The notes under the pieces were generated by a model. The model did no database searches, was not told the DNA's origin, and saw only the letters and a program-made list of their open reading frames with translations. Source: Farysia itapuensis (Eukaryota; Basidiomycota; Ustilaginomycetes; Ustilaginales; Ustilaginaceae). From it: a stretch of 64,000 nt of DNA. The position numbers and the translations under genes were made by a program. How positions within the stretch are numbered: position 1 is the first letter of the stretch; each line of letters starts with the position of its first letter. The stretch covers positions 186,001 to 250,000 of the forward strand of contig JALBYC010000017.1 of assembly GCA_023212645.1 (NCBI GenBank), read 5' to 3'. Positions 48,669-59,600 of this stretch are shown piece by piece.

Positions 48669-48676
48669 TTTATATA
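48669..48676 (-). promoter_or_regulatory. TATA box of the sugar porter gene
   Basis: TATATAAA on the minus strand, 75 bp upstream of the ATG at 48594. It decides the start choice for that gene. Confidence 0.55.
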
Positions 48677-49794
48677 GCGATTAGCGAGAAGGAGTGAAGC
48701 CGAACTTGCATGGGTCACAAGCCAAAAGGCCGGGCAACATTGGGCAACGCGTCGGCGGAGGGACGAGTGGCACTCTTGAGACAAAATGAAATGAAGTCGG
48801 GAGGTCGCAACCACTCGAGACTTGGCTAGAGTTGCGCAACGAGCGTGAATTCCTCGTGACGCCCTTCGGCCCCTGACAGACTGGTAAATGACGTTGCTTG
48901 AGTGCCAAGACCTGGGGGAAGAAAGTGGAAGAGACTTAAGCTTCCGGATTGCTAGACTCGAGAGCAAGAGGATGCTGCATGCACTGGCGATGTCCGTGTC
49001 GTGAGGCCATTTACCGCGTGCACTGCATGACTCTCGCCTGACCAGAGCGCAGACTGTGAGTAGCTATCGATCGTCCCAGCTGAGATTCCTGTGGCGACGG
49101 CAGTCAGATGAAGGTGTGCCGCATCACATCCAACACGGCGGCCATTTCCGCTGTCTACCGCGGGGATTACGGGGATTTTTCGATTTTTTTCGAAAGTCCC
49201 GATGGTCTAACATACGGGACGAATCTTTGTATTTCAAATCTCATGCATTTCACGTTTGCGTTTTGCACGTTTTGTAGTAGGTTTCTGCGCGAATCATGCG
49301 CGATCGTGCGAGCTAGCAAGCGCAAAAATTTGAACAAGAATACAAATATCATGTAAATCGCTTGCGCTAGCAATACGATCCTGCGTGATTCGGTCTATCG
49401 GGCAAATTCGCACTTCGACTTTGATCAATTTGATCAGCGGGCGCGGTAGGGAGAAAAAATAGCGAGACTTGCAGTCGCAGTCACGTACGACGATATCTCG
49501 CATAGGGTCGGGCGGCACTCCCCACACGAGTGATTGAGCAGAGTTGAGGTTCATCACACCGCCCTGCGCAAATCGTTTCCACTTCATTCCCGTCACGCCA
49601 AGGCACTCTGCGAGCGGTCGGCGCTTCCGATAGCCATCTTACTTTCGGCATTGTTGGGACTAGACATACAGCGTCAACCCTTTGTTCGTGTGCGCGAGGC
49701 CTGCAGATGACCATCGACAAACGGATCTGACTCGAGCTCCCATCGAAACATCACGTGAGCCGCCGCTGCGACCCGTAGCAGACCATCAGCACTC
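48677..49794. promoter_or_regulatory. Divergent intergenic region, sugar porter / OTU gene
   Basis: 1.1 kb. The centre (49150-49350) is AT-rich with T-runs, including an imperfect hairpin CGGGGATTTTTCGA...TTTCGAAAGTCCCG (49169-49203). CACGTG occurs at 49752-49757, 38 bp before the OTU start codon. No gene supported. Confidence 0.4.
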
Positions 49795-51614
49795 ATGCCG
49801 AGGTCGCAGTGTAACGCGATCGCAGGGCCGAGCAAGCGTACATCTCGTGCAGCCACATCCTTGAAAAGTAAGTTGTCCGCGTCCGCCGAACTAAGCAAGC
49901 TCCACCCCGCTTACGCACTTGTGCACGCCCCGCAGATGAAAGGGTTACACGGAGCAGTAGAGGCAAGCACTCGTATCCGCTGGGCGATCCAGAGCAGGTG
50001 GAACGCGACCTCAACCAGCAGCTCAAGCGCATGCGACTCTATGCTGCCAACACCACTGGAGATGGTAATTGCCTTTTTCGGGCCCTTTCCGATCAGCTTT
50101 ACGGATATCCCGACAGACACGCTCAGCTGCGTCAAGAGACGTGCGATCATCTTGCTTCTCGGCCCGAGAAGTTTGCAGGCTTCGTAGACGACAAACCGTT
50201 TGATGATTATGTTCGCATCATGCGCGAGCCGGGCACGTACGGCGGACATGTCGAGCTGCACGCCTTTGCTCAAATGAAGCTGAAGCAGATCAAAATTGTA
50301 CAGCCAGGTCTTGTCTACGTGGTCGAGGGTGACGACAATTCACCTGCAGCGATGCGGGCAAGGCAAGAGAAGGAGAACGAGCGACTACGCGTTCAGAACT
50401 CCATTCAGGTCGGCGACCACGCCGGCCTGCCTACTGATCGTCAACAAAGGCGCCAGAACCGAGATGAGTCAAGGCGGAAGAAGAAAACCGCTTCGACCTT
50501 ACTTGCCAGCGGATGCGACCTACCGGCTACAGATCCTACACTTGAGTCACCTTCCGCAGGCGCCGATACATTGCCAACAGACGATGTTTCCCAACGTGAT
50601 GTGGAGGCCTATGGCCCACTGTACCTTGCGTACCACAATTGGGAGCATTATAGCTCTGTCCGCAATGTGGACGGACCACACGCTGGATTACCGCGTATCA
50701 AGGAACAGAGCGTGTTGACCGAATCCGACTCAGAAGAGAACGACAACGTGTCCAACGAGCCGACCGTGGAAGAAAAGATGGTAATGCAGAGCACATCTGG
50801 TTTACACGCCTTGAGCGATGTCCGCCGCTTGCTAAAGCTTCATCACAACGACTGGGCACACGTCGTCGAACTACTTGTTGAAAAAGACACTCAGACAGAC
50901 GAGGAAAAGGTCGGAGCTGAATTACAGGCTGTTGTCGATGCCAAGCAAGAAGGTTCATCGAAAATCAGTAGCACGCTGGTCCCCCCGACGTCGCTGCCTG
51001 ATCATATGCGTCAATGGCGAGCCGCTTCGCCCTCGTCTGTCGATACTTACGCCACACACAGTAGCGGCGAAGGAGATTCACCTTCGACGACTGCAACGAC
51101 GGAAGATGGGGTAGACACTACTTGTGCAACACCTGATGTTATTAGTCTGTCGCGCGGAAGCACTCCTGGGGCTGATAAGCTCAGCGCCAAGCGAGCAGCT
51201 TCGTCTGATCCGATGGGTATGAGTTTCATTCGAAGTCCAAAGCGACGGTCCCAGAGTCGATCTCCCGATGCAGATCGACCTTCCCAGCCCGGTTCACAAA
51301 GTCCTGAAGACAACAGTGTACCTTCCTCCGATCCTGCTAACGACGGCGAAGGGATGCGAGAGGAATACGAGATCATCAAGCGAGGACGGGGTCGTCCACG
51401 CAAGGACGGCCTGCCAAACAAGTCCAGTGTCGCTGTCCGTCGGCGAGTGCCTACGGCGAGAGAACGTCGAGACACTGCTCAGGCACGCAAACGTGAACGT
51501 CAACTAGAAAAGGTAGCCAAATCTCGTTCGGAAGAGAATGAGAAAGCGCACCGAAAGACCTCTACCAAGCCATCCCCAGCTGAAGTTTGCGGATTCAGAG
51601 AACTTAAGATTTAG
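49795..51614 (+). CDS. OTU-family deubiquitinase with UBA-like segment and AT-hook
   Basis: Cysteine protease that removes ubiquitin; OTUD3-like. Exons 49795-49867 and 49936-51614 join (68-nt intron, GTAAGT/CGCAG) to give 583 aa starting MPRSQCNAIAGPSKR. The OTU core has Asp67-Gly-Asn-Cys70 in TGDGNCLFRALSDQLYG. The catalytic His258 lies in YLAYHNWEHYSSVRN. Between them an ~85-residue basic coiled insert (RQEKENERLRVQ, RRQNRDESRRKKK) is unusually long. A UBA-like helix set follows (SGLHALSDVRRLLKLHHNDW). The C-terminus has an AT-hook, RGRGRPRK (507-514), and a very basic tail. Without exon 1 the frame has no ATG before the OTU core, supporting the splice model. Confidence 0.88.
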
Positions 51615-51886
51615 ACGAAGTTCTCTCTGGGCCCTCTTTGCTCATTTATTATCAGTCAGTCGTAGCCCTCGCATGCAGCACGCACATGTGCTCTAGTGTA
51701 ATGCAGCCTAGCATACATCCCTACAAGAATCTGTTGCTTTGTGCCACCGTCGTGGGCCTGTGTACTCTCTGGCTATGACTCTTCCGAGTCCCGAGGTTTG
51801 TGAGGTGTCAAACGTACTCTACCTCCTTGCGATTAGTTCACGTACGCATTCTCATAAAGAAACTTGGAGATCATCACAGCGCAAGT

Positions 51887-52642
51887 ATGGCAACGATCTC
51901 AGCAGCCCCATCGATTGCGGCTCGTCTGACGCTGTCCGACATACTCTCCGACTTGGACTACCTAGACGACAGCAGTGCCTTGTTCTCGCGAGCGTCCCCA
52001 TCAAAAGTCAACAGTGTAGGAGACTCAACGGCTCTCGATTTGTCGCTATTGGAAACAAAGCCAGAATTGTCTTCGCCGCAAATCTCCTCATCTGACTGCG
52101 CTATACTGTCTCGTCAACTCCGAGAGAGCTTCGACGAAGCTCGAAGGCTGAATTCGCAGACGGTATCTATGGAAGAAGTAGCTCTACTTCTTCCTTCAGA
52201 ACGAGGTAAAATGTGGAGTCGTAGTGTGACAAATGCGCCTAAGGCTACTCGGGTCGACCTGCTTCACTCCAAAGTGGCTGGCATGCAGACACAGGTGGAC
52301 AGTTGGGGCGAGGCACTTGGCTCTGCATTGGCTGAGATCAATGCAACCTGGCATGCAAGTACAAGTTCGTTACCACAGCCGACGCCCTCGTCGATGCCCA
52401 AAGCAACCTCTTACAACAGCAACACAGATTACAGACTAGGCAGTACCGCGAACGATGAAGCGGTTCAAGAGGACGAGAAGAGCTTGTCGAGCGAACGGAT
52501 CGAGACTGATGCTGCCCGGCCCGAGCAAGGAAGAGATCAAGCACGATCTAGTTTGGGTTCTTTAGAGAAGCTTTCGTCTCCCATCGCAGAGTCACAAGCG
52601 CCAGGCTTTGAGGACGACGACCCTTGGAATGAACTGTCTTAA
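51887..52642 (+). CDS. Hypothetical coiled-coil protein with acidic C-terminus
   Basis: 251 aa from the ATG at 51887 (the frame is open 87 nt further upstream). Not recognised. The N-terminal segment LTLSDILSDLDYLDDSSALFSR is followed by helical stretches likely to form a coiled coil (ILSRQLRESFDEARRLNSQ, VDLLHSKVAGMQTQVDSWG). A Ser/Glu-rich tail ends DDDPWNELS, an acidic-aromatic terminus that may be a short binding motif. Small tethering or adaptor subunits look like this, but no family can be named. In tandem 272 bp after the OTU gene. Confidence 0.7.
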   Translation: MATISAAPSIAARLTLSDILSDLDYLDDSSALFSRASPSKVNSVGDSTALDLSLLETKPELSSPQISSSDCAILSRQLRESFDEARRLNSQTVSMEEVALLLPSERGKMWSRSVTNAPKATRVDLLHSKVAGMQTQVDSWGEALGSALAEINATWHASTSSLPQPTPSSMPKATSYNSNTDYRLGSTANDEAVQEDEKSLSSERIETDAARPEQGRDQARSSLGSLEKLSSPIAESQAPGFEDDDPWNELS

Positions 52643-54339
52643 CAACGTGTGCGATCTTCGTCAAGATCGAACATCAAATGTGCACCAACACACCCAACAA
52701 ACCCACAAACACACAAACAAACCTGGGTGTGTTGGTGATTTGAGATTCAAATATACAACTGTGGTCACATGGTCGCTCTGACAACGACTGAGTCCTTGCA
52801 CAAGAGGCGTTTATACCGAATGGCGAACACCTGCGTGCGGTTGCGTCGGGAAGAGCGGACTTGCAGGATTCCGAGCCGGTGTCTATGCTCATGGACCGCG
52901 GTCGAGGCATTGGCAACTAATTTGAAATTATACGCCAATGACGCTCGTCTGCTAGAGGACCATGGTATTGGTAGCGCCTAGGCCTCGGGAGTGAAAGTCG
53001 GAAGACGGCCTTGGGCCGTGTACTTTCGCCGATGTTCGGAACTGGAAAACGCCGGGATATCGGAGTCCGCCAACGCGGGCATTGCCATAGGCCCAGAGCC
53101 TTCACGTGAAGGACGATTTTGAAAACAGCTCTGCGCATGGCGCATGTCGTACTTCGCAATCCGCTCGAAACAGCGCTGAGCACGCTGTGAGATACAAGTA
53201 ACAGTATGCATGATTCATGGGTGCTCGGAGAGTCACAGGGGTGCTACGGCTCATGATGCGTTGTTTGCGAGCAAGAACGAGCCGGACGCGCATAAACGTC
53301 GGCGTCTCGCAAGTGTGAGTCGTAACCGCTTAACCAACAAAATATGTTGAATATACGGGCGCGTGTGCAAATAGTTCTGTTGTCGCGTGGCTTCAATCAA
53401 TGCAGGGCTTGTTTGTAGTGTGCACTCAATTTAGTTGTTACAGGTGAAAGTGTGCCTCTCGGACAGTGAGCCGCCCTCACGCCTCGCACGTCGACGGGAA
53501 AGGCCTGGCATCTGATGACCAACAGACTAGCCGAATGCCTTCGAACAAATAAACTTATCCCAACATTGTGGTCCCGCATCGGAGTTGCTATGCAAGTTCG
53601 GCTTGGGGCTGGCGGACTCCTGTGAGCGGTGCCTGACCGTCTGTAAGAGTACGTCAATTGATCCGTATGAAGGATTTGGCCGACAACCAGCCAGTCATGC
53701 TCGGCAAGGCCTTATTCTTGCTCAAGCATGATCTCAAACCAAGGCGGCTTAATTAAGGGCCAACTCGGCACTAGGACGTCGGCCTACGTTGTGTTCGCCT
53801 GACGTTGTTGCGCCGTAGCGCTGGACTGCAACGCCACTAGTGATGCGAACATTGGTTGTAGGTATCGGGTCCCGCAAATTCGTGCTTAAAGCACGCATAA
53901 ATGTTGTCTGACTCGAGACAAGGTGAAGTCATGCAACGAGGAATGAAGGGTGCAGGGTCCTGCCGACTCTCTCCCCTGGAAAGGGAAAGGGGTTCATCGC
54001 AGGTGCAGCCACGCATATCAACAATTTCTATCCCAGACAACTCCGTGGCGTCTTGGACACCCGAATTAGAAACAATTTTTCGGAGTCTCACACAACCGGC
54101 AGTCAGGAGTGACACGCATTGAAAGTGAAATGCAAAGTTGTGATCATGTTGCAAACAGGAACACTGCAGAAGGTGACGTTTTGGGTACGAAATACAAATG
54201 CTATGTGGGCAAGACGATGATTCCCAGAATCATCTAATCAACGCGAGAGGCACAGAAAAGCTGCGCGGGATATATGTGGTGTACAGGGGATACAATGACA
54301 GGCAGTGTCGAAGTGATGGCTTCGAGCAGTGCAAAATAT
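52643..54339. other. 1.7-kb gene-free convergent region
   Basis: Unusually long for a convergent spacer here. No ORF with coding character and no tRNA A/B boxes. It holds a 14-bp perfect inverted repeat near its left end. Otherwise unexplained. Confidence 0.45.
52683..52737. repeat. Perfect 14-bp inverted repeat (3' UTR hairpin)
   Basis: CACCAACACACCCA (52683-52696) and its exact reverse complement (52724-52737) flank a 27-nt CA-rich loop, starting 41 bp after the coiled-coil gene's stop codon. The RNA would fold into a stable hairpin. Confidence 0.75.
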
Positions 54340-56202
54340 CTATGTGGCTCGGGAAAAAGGATCGGCTCGGAACGTGGGGTGCGCGCGACGAGCGGTATCG
54401 TATAGTTGCTTTGAGGCTTGCCAGGGGCCATCCTGAAACTTGTATTCTTGTCCAGTCTCAGTTGTGTATCTCGAGGGAAAGGTGGCCTGTCCTTCCCATT
54501 GTGTTTGCAGCCATCGAGCCGGAAGGTCTCGCGTAGACTCCTTGCTTTGGATCAGCGGGTCGACAAACAATGCATCGAGCTTGGCGTCGAGCACACGTCG
54601 GCTAGCAGGCGTAGGCGAATAGTCGGCTGGATGCCTGGCTTCCTCCATGGTCTGAGGGGTAAATTGTGGTGTAGGTGGGAGGCCAGTGTAGGATGCAGAG
54701 CTGCGTCGAGATTCGTCACTGCCACTCCGACTAGAACAATCGTCAGACAGACCGTCTCGGTCGTCGGGCAGGTTAGGCGAGCTACACAGTGACAACTCGG
54801 GGGTAGTGTTGAGAGAATGTGACTCTGCCCCACGTCTCGCTGGCGTTGAAGGCATTTGTGCATTCACCAGAATGTCGGCAGCGTGGGCAATGGGATGGTT
54901 ATTCCAGTCCACACTGCCGTCAACAGATTCAGAGCGCTCCGTTTGCGTGACAATGACAACAGGCTGAACAGGCTGGGCTTGATGATGGATGCTGGCTCGC
55001 AGGGGCTTGCGTGAAGGCATGTGTCGAATGGTGGCGTCGAGCTGCTTGGCTTGCTGGGCACACTGAGCGGCAGCGGCAGCGTTGGCAGAGGCAGCCGCCA
55101 GCTTCTCGGCTTGACGTGCAGCATGCGCCTGGCTTGCGGCGATGCGTGCAGCTTCCTGGCGAGTTTGTACTTCGGCGGCGGTGGCAGTCAAACGATCAAC
55201 CCCGTGCAGCATCTTGCGGAGTTCGGAGATGGAGCAACGAGATTCGGCGCGAAAGGTAAACACACGTTTGAGGATGGAGTTGACCTCGTCCGAGATGGGC
55301 AAGATCTCCTTGAGAAACTCTGGGTTCCGGAGATACTCGCGAAATGTATCGTCGGCAGGGCAGGCTTGCTTCCATGGATTACGTCCGCAGATGAGATTGA
55401 CTAGGATGACGCCAAGCGACCAGACATCATTGGCGGCGGTGTTGTAGTTGGCAAGGCGATGTGTGATGCCGCCTTGGCACTCGGGCCCCATGTAGAAGGT
55501 GCTGCCACAACCGAAGTCGGAGCTCGTCTTCTCACCAGTCGCCAGGCCAAAATCGGCAAGTACTACCTTGGCACCACCTCGAAGGCAAAGGATGTTTTCC
55601 GGCTTCAGATCTCGATGATAGATGCCCATGCGATGACAGTACTCGACAGCGTCGAGGATCTGGTCGAAGACGTCACGAATCAACGCATCCATCTGCCTGC
55701 GCTCCGGGCTAAAAGCAAAGTCGGCGGTAGGTGGGCAGCGAGGCGACGAAGGTGGTGCCGGTAGCATGTAGCGCTGGGCTTCTGTGATCATGCTGAAAAG
55801 ATCGCCGTCGGGGCAGTAATCGAGCACAACGTAGACGCACGGGTCATCAGCATTGTCAATGACACGGTGTAAGGAGACGACGTTGGGATGACCAGAGGCC
55901 ATTGTGTGTAGAGTGATCTCACGGTGTTGGAACGCGCGTTGTCTCTTATCGAGTCCAACCTTGTTGAGGCACTTGACAGCGTAGAAGCCGCTCGCTGCGC
56001 CGTGCTTGGACGCAAGCTGTGCGGCAGATGCAGTGTAGGATGATGTAGAGGCGAATGGCTGCTGATGAAGGTAGTGTTTGGTGTCACGAGCCAGGTAGAC
56101 GACGCCGTACGCACCCAAACCTAGAACCGAAACTAGCTCAAGACGCCCATCGGCAATGGTGTGGCCAATGAGATTCTTGTGCTGTTGGTTCGACGTTGAC
56201 AT
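54340..56202 (-). CDS. Ser/Thr protein kinase, Ran1/Pat1-SKS1-VHS1 family
   Basis: 620 aa, single exon. Kinase domain about 20-335: Gly-loop LGLGAYGVVYLA, catalytic Lys in FYAVKCLNK, HRDLKPENI with Asp198, DFGLAT, the family-typical activation segment CGSTFYMGPECQGG, and DVWSLGVILVNLICGRNPWK. Between strands beta2 and beta3 there is a ~25-residue insert (YLHQQPFASTSSYTASAAQL). In S. pombe Ran1/Pat1 blocks meiosis; in yeast SKS1/VHS1/2 act in nutrient and cell-cycle signalling. The C-terminal half is Ala/Gln-rich (coiled, 345-400) then Ser/Pro-rich. Its upstream region is very long (3.4 kb), which suggests complex regulation. The exact subfamily role is uncertain. Confidence 0.9.
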   Translation of the reverse strand: MSTSNQQHKNLIGHTIADGRLELVSVLGLGAYGVVYLARDTKHYLHQQPFASTSSYTASAAQLASKHGAASGFYAVKCLNKVGLDKRQRAFQHREITLHTMASGHPNVVSLHRVIDNADDPCVYVVLDYCPDGDLFSMITEAQRYMLPAPPSSPRCPPTADFAFSPERRQMDALIRDVFDQILDAVEYCHRMGIYHRDLKPENILCLRGGAKVVLADFGLATGEKTSSDFGCGSTFYMGPECQGGITHRLANYNTAANDVWSLGVILVNLICGRNPWKQACPADDTFREYLRNPEFLKEILPISDEVNSILKRVFTFRAESRCSISELRKMLHGVDRLTATAAEVQTRQEAARIAASQAHAARQAEKLAAASANAAAAAQCAQQAKQLDATIRHMPSRKPLRASIHHQAQPVQPVVIVTQTERSESVDGSVDWNNHPIAHAADILVNAQMPSTPARRGAESHSLNTTPELSLCSSPNLPDDRDGLSDDCSSRSGSDESRRSSASYTGLPPTPQFTPQTMEEARHPADYSPTPASRRVLDAKLDALFVDPLIQSKESTRDLPARWLQTQWEGQATFPSRYTTETGQEYKFQDGPWQASKQLYDTARRAHPTFRADPFSRAT

Positions 56203-56900
56203 TGCGTAAAAAGTTGAAATGTGAGGCGTGCTGAGTTCAGATATCGGTTTTTGATGCTTGCAAGGTTCTTCAGAGACCTTGGCTAGAACAAATAAGATGT
56301 CGTGGTGTCGTTAAGGTAAAGAGTGAGAGGAACACGACAGACAAGAACAGATGGAGAAGATGGCGAGGAACAAGGGGGGAAGCGACGTAGACTGACACCA
56401 GGTCGGAGGGTTATGAAGGAAGTACCCACGGTCTTGTCGAACGCATCCCATCAGAGGTGCAAACCCGCCAGTACGGATATGGCTGACCTGGATCGGTCAG
56501 CTGGATCACAATGCGGCAATCGAGCTGTTGTCCTGACTCCGACAAGGGGGGATGGGGAATTTTAGAAAAAGACAAAAAAAAAACGGATGCAACTGGGGCA
56601 GAATAGCGGTGTAAGGCAAGGACGTCAGTCAGCGGCATGCGGCAGATTGTCAGAGAGACACAGACAGGCACGAGGCGATCCCTCTGGAACACACACAGAA
56701 AATAGTGGAATGGGCGCTGGCTTGATGCATACGGCATAGCTCGGTGAGCGAGCGCAGAGCGAGCGCAACGTCACAGGCAAGGGGTCTTTTGCCGAGATCG
56801 AAAATAAATGCCAGAAATCCCTTCCTTTCTCCGGATCCGGGTGTGTCTAATTACTGGTCACACAGAATCTGGGCCCCACGCATTTGAATCAAGTTTAAAC

Positions 56901-56937
56901 AGGGGGTGACGGAGTGTCAAGTTGTAATTCACCCCCT
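56901..56937. repeat. Inverted repeat AGGGGGTGA/TCACCCCCT
   Basis: Nine-bp perfect arms with a 19-nt spacer. It lies immediately beside a separate palindrome CACCCGAATCGGGTG (56948-56962), so related CACCC cores occur four times within 62 bp. Confidence 0.65.
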
Positions 56938-58269
56938 TGCAAAATTCCACCCGAATCGGGTGATTGGACGCTTTGCAGACACGCTGGCCACTCGCTTCGC
57001 AGGACGGGTCTTAGCTCTCAATACAAGGCATTTGAAACAAACAATAGATTCTAGCCTGCTGAATCCACTGCCTGTGAGGCAGCTTATAGCTTCGGCGCTT
57101 CGAGCTGGCGCTTGGCAGTGTGTCAGATTGACATCGCATGCGGTGTCAAACCGATCAAACCCACCTGATGTGTGAGCTCGAGGCCCTTTTGCAACCTCCG
57201 CGAGACACGTAAACGTCGTTTCAGCCTCGAACGGTTTGCCGCAAGGGCCTCCGCATGTGCAAGTCCCTTTGATGACACCGGTGTCTGTGCCAACCAGCCT
57301 TGCGGCTACGCTGACAGTCGTGGCAAATCCCGGGCTTTAGTATCAGGTGAGAGACATCTGTTTCACCTTTATCTCGGGCAGCGCCTGTCAAAGCAAGTGA
57401 CTGGAGATCATCCGCCGAGCGCTTCCACCTTTGGCTGAAGAGAGGCTGGGTTCTGCATTTAGGCTTCTTCAGATCGAAGAGCCGCAAAGACGGACTCGAT
57501 GCGAAGCGCCGAGGGCGATCGAGCGCTGTACGTCACACAAACACACAAGGTACGATGCGAGGGAAGCTGAGTCTGTGTGCAAGCGAGTTCGCCTTCGGCC
57601 TCGTGGTCGGCCGTCTTGATTGCATTGCAGGTCGATCGCTAGGGACAATGTAGTGCTATAGGCAGCCACAATAGAACTTGCTCCATTGATGTAACATGCA
57701 AGGTTTCTGCTAGTCGCTCTGATCGCTCTAGTCGCTGGGGCCCTCTTTACTAGCCGCAATCTTCTCCATACCATGCGGCCTTAGCGAGACAAGGCGAGGG
57801 CGATAAGCCCAGCTCGTATGGTGGCGGCTACGCCTTGCCTCAGGTTTCTGCTCTGATTCTCGCTTAATGAGATGCTCAGATGGTCCGATGCAGACACCAG
57901 AGAAGTTTGTGAAGCGGTAAAGCATCCGGAGTGTACTTTGGTCTGAGCCGCGGCCATTGTTTCGCGCGATTGCTCGTGTCGCGTAAAGTAAGTGCATCGA
58001 TGCTTTGCAGTCCGATCGTAATTTCTAGCTCCGTCAATTTCGAGCCCCGGCAAGGCCAATTGGCCAAGCCATAATTTGATACTTCCTGACAAACGCTGAA
58101 ATGTCATGCCGAATTCAAGCATCGCAGCGATCGACCTCGCCGCCAACACACTAGCTCCGCACAAACACTCCGCAATGGCCCAGCTTGACCGATTGACCGG
58201 CACTCTGCACTCCACCTTCCCCCATCCATGATCTGACAGACTCTTCCTTTGAATTGCGCGACGCGCGCG

Positions 58270-58353
58270 AATCGCTAGATCGCTAATCGCTAGTAATTGC
58301 TTGATGCTTGATCGCTAGATTGCTAGCGCGCTAGCTGAGTTGCTGAGTTGCTG
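58270..58353. repeat. Degenerate ATCGCTAG repeat tract with GCTAGCGCGCTAGC palindrome
   Basis: Several copies of ATCGCTA or a close variant are clustered here, followed by a perfect 14-bp palindrome (58322-58335) and GAGTTGCT repeats. Confidence 0.65.
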
Positions 58354-59136
58354 TACCGCTGGACGCTGGGACTTGCTGGGGTCGCCGGGTTCGTCCAGCG
58401 TGGTCGTGTCGTCCTATCATTCTTCGTGTCCCGATGGCCGTCTGAGTTCTGACAAGGTGGCCGGTGATGCGCGTCGCAAGCCCTTTCTTCTGTCCTGCGG
58501 ATCGCGCGAGTGCCAGTTCAAGGACATGCCGGGCAACATCCATCGAACGACCAGATGATATTCGTGACATACTGTTCCTTTTGGCTCTGAACGCATATCA
58601 TTACGCTCAAAACCAGGCAAAGAGCGTGTCGAAGCGGTAGTGGAGACGTCTGTGTAGACACCGCGTATGTAGACTCGGGCTCGCCAAAGCAGATTACCCC
58701 AAAACTTTGTCGATTTTTTGTCGCGTCTATGTCGCGTAACAGTCACACATCGATCGCTGGCGTGTTGCACTGTGACTGTAGGTACCCACATTCTGTGATT
58801 TGTTGCTTCTGTCAGCCCATGTGTGCATAGTCGAAGCGTGTGTGCGCATGTCATGCATTTCTATGACGTGTCGTGTGCAAAGATCGCGAAGGCGCGCTGC
58901 TGCCCCTCGCTTAGCTCTCCTTGCATGCCGCCACGCCGAGCGTCCCGTTGCTGGTCTCTGTTTGCGAACCCTGGCTTACGGAAAACCTGTGGTAACGGTG
59001 TCGATCTGTGGCTCTCTGTCGCCATTCCGCCTGCTCGCATGGCAAACCCTTTTGCATCGCACGGTCACACCCATGTTCATAGATTCCCTCAAATCCCGAT
59101 CGATGCGATCCTGCAAAGCAATATGCGGCGGCTTGC

Positions 59137-59262
59137 GCGCATGCAATAGCGCAATAGTGCAAGAGCATGCACGCATGCAATGCATGCAATGATGCAAGGG
59201 CTGGAGGCTGTTAGACCGTTGGACCCTTGAAATCTGCATCATCTGTGCATCTGTGCATCTGA
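59137..59262. repeat. Short GCATGCAA and CATCTGTG repeats
   Basis: GCATGCAA-like units recur to about 59198 and three CATCTGTG-type units at 59236-59262. Simple low-complexity repeats, no known element. Confidence 0.55.
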
Positions 59263-59600
59263 TTTCTGTATTTTTTGACACCTTTTTGTCCGATTTTTGA
59301 GACGCTTTTATCGTAGATGCGTTCGAGAAGTTCAGAAAGCCGGTCCTGGTAGTCCCAGAGTCGGGTACGCTGACGCACGAAATCGCACCGCGCAGATCGG
59401 GACCCGATCTGACGATGGTGCTCTCAGCACTTCAGCAGTGAGCACCGTGAGCAGTCAGCACTCTGCCACTATCAGCAGTCGGCTCTCAGCGTACTCGACA
59501 GGCAAGCCTCGCTCTCCCGAACAGCCATCATGTCTATAAAATTACACGCGAAAATGATCTAGTATCATCGCTGTACGAGAAGGAATCAAGACTGATTGCC

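Larger units (their letters stand above)
56203..59600. other. 3.4-kb gene-empty region upstream of the kinase
   Basis: No ORF here starts with ATG and looks coding; the longer frames (near 57781-58215 and 58417-58854, minus) lack coding character or family signals. The stretch holds an A-run (56567-56583), two inverted repeats near 56900-56962, a degenerate ATCGCTA tract (58270-58353), a GCATGCAA tract (59137-59198) and CATCTGTG repeats (59236-59262). No tRNA, rRNA or transposon signature was seen. Confidence 0.5.

Noticed and set aside
48595..48669. 25-codon N-terminal extension of the sugar porter
   Set aside because: Its ATG overlaps the TATATAAA box, so it should lie upstream of the transcript start.
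53837..54154. 105-codon minus-strand frame in the convergent gap
   Set aside because: No recognisable motif or coding character; kept only as part of a gene-free region.
57781..58215. 144-codon minus-strand frame in the gene-empty region
   Set aside because: It begins with GTG, has no ATG until well inside, and shows no domain or coding bias.
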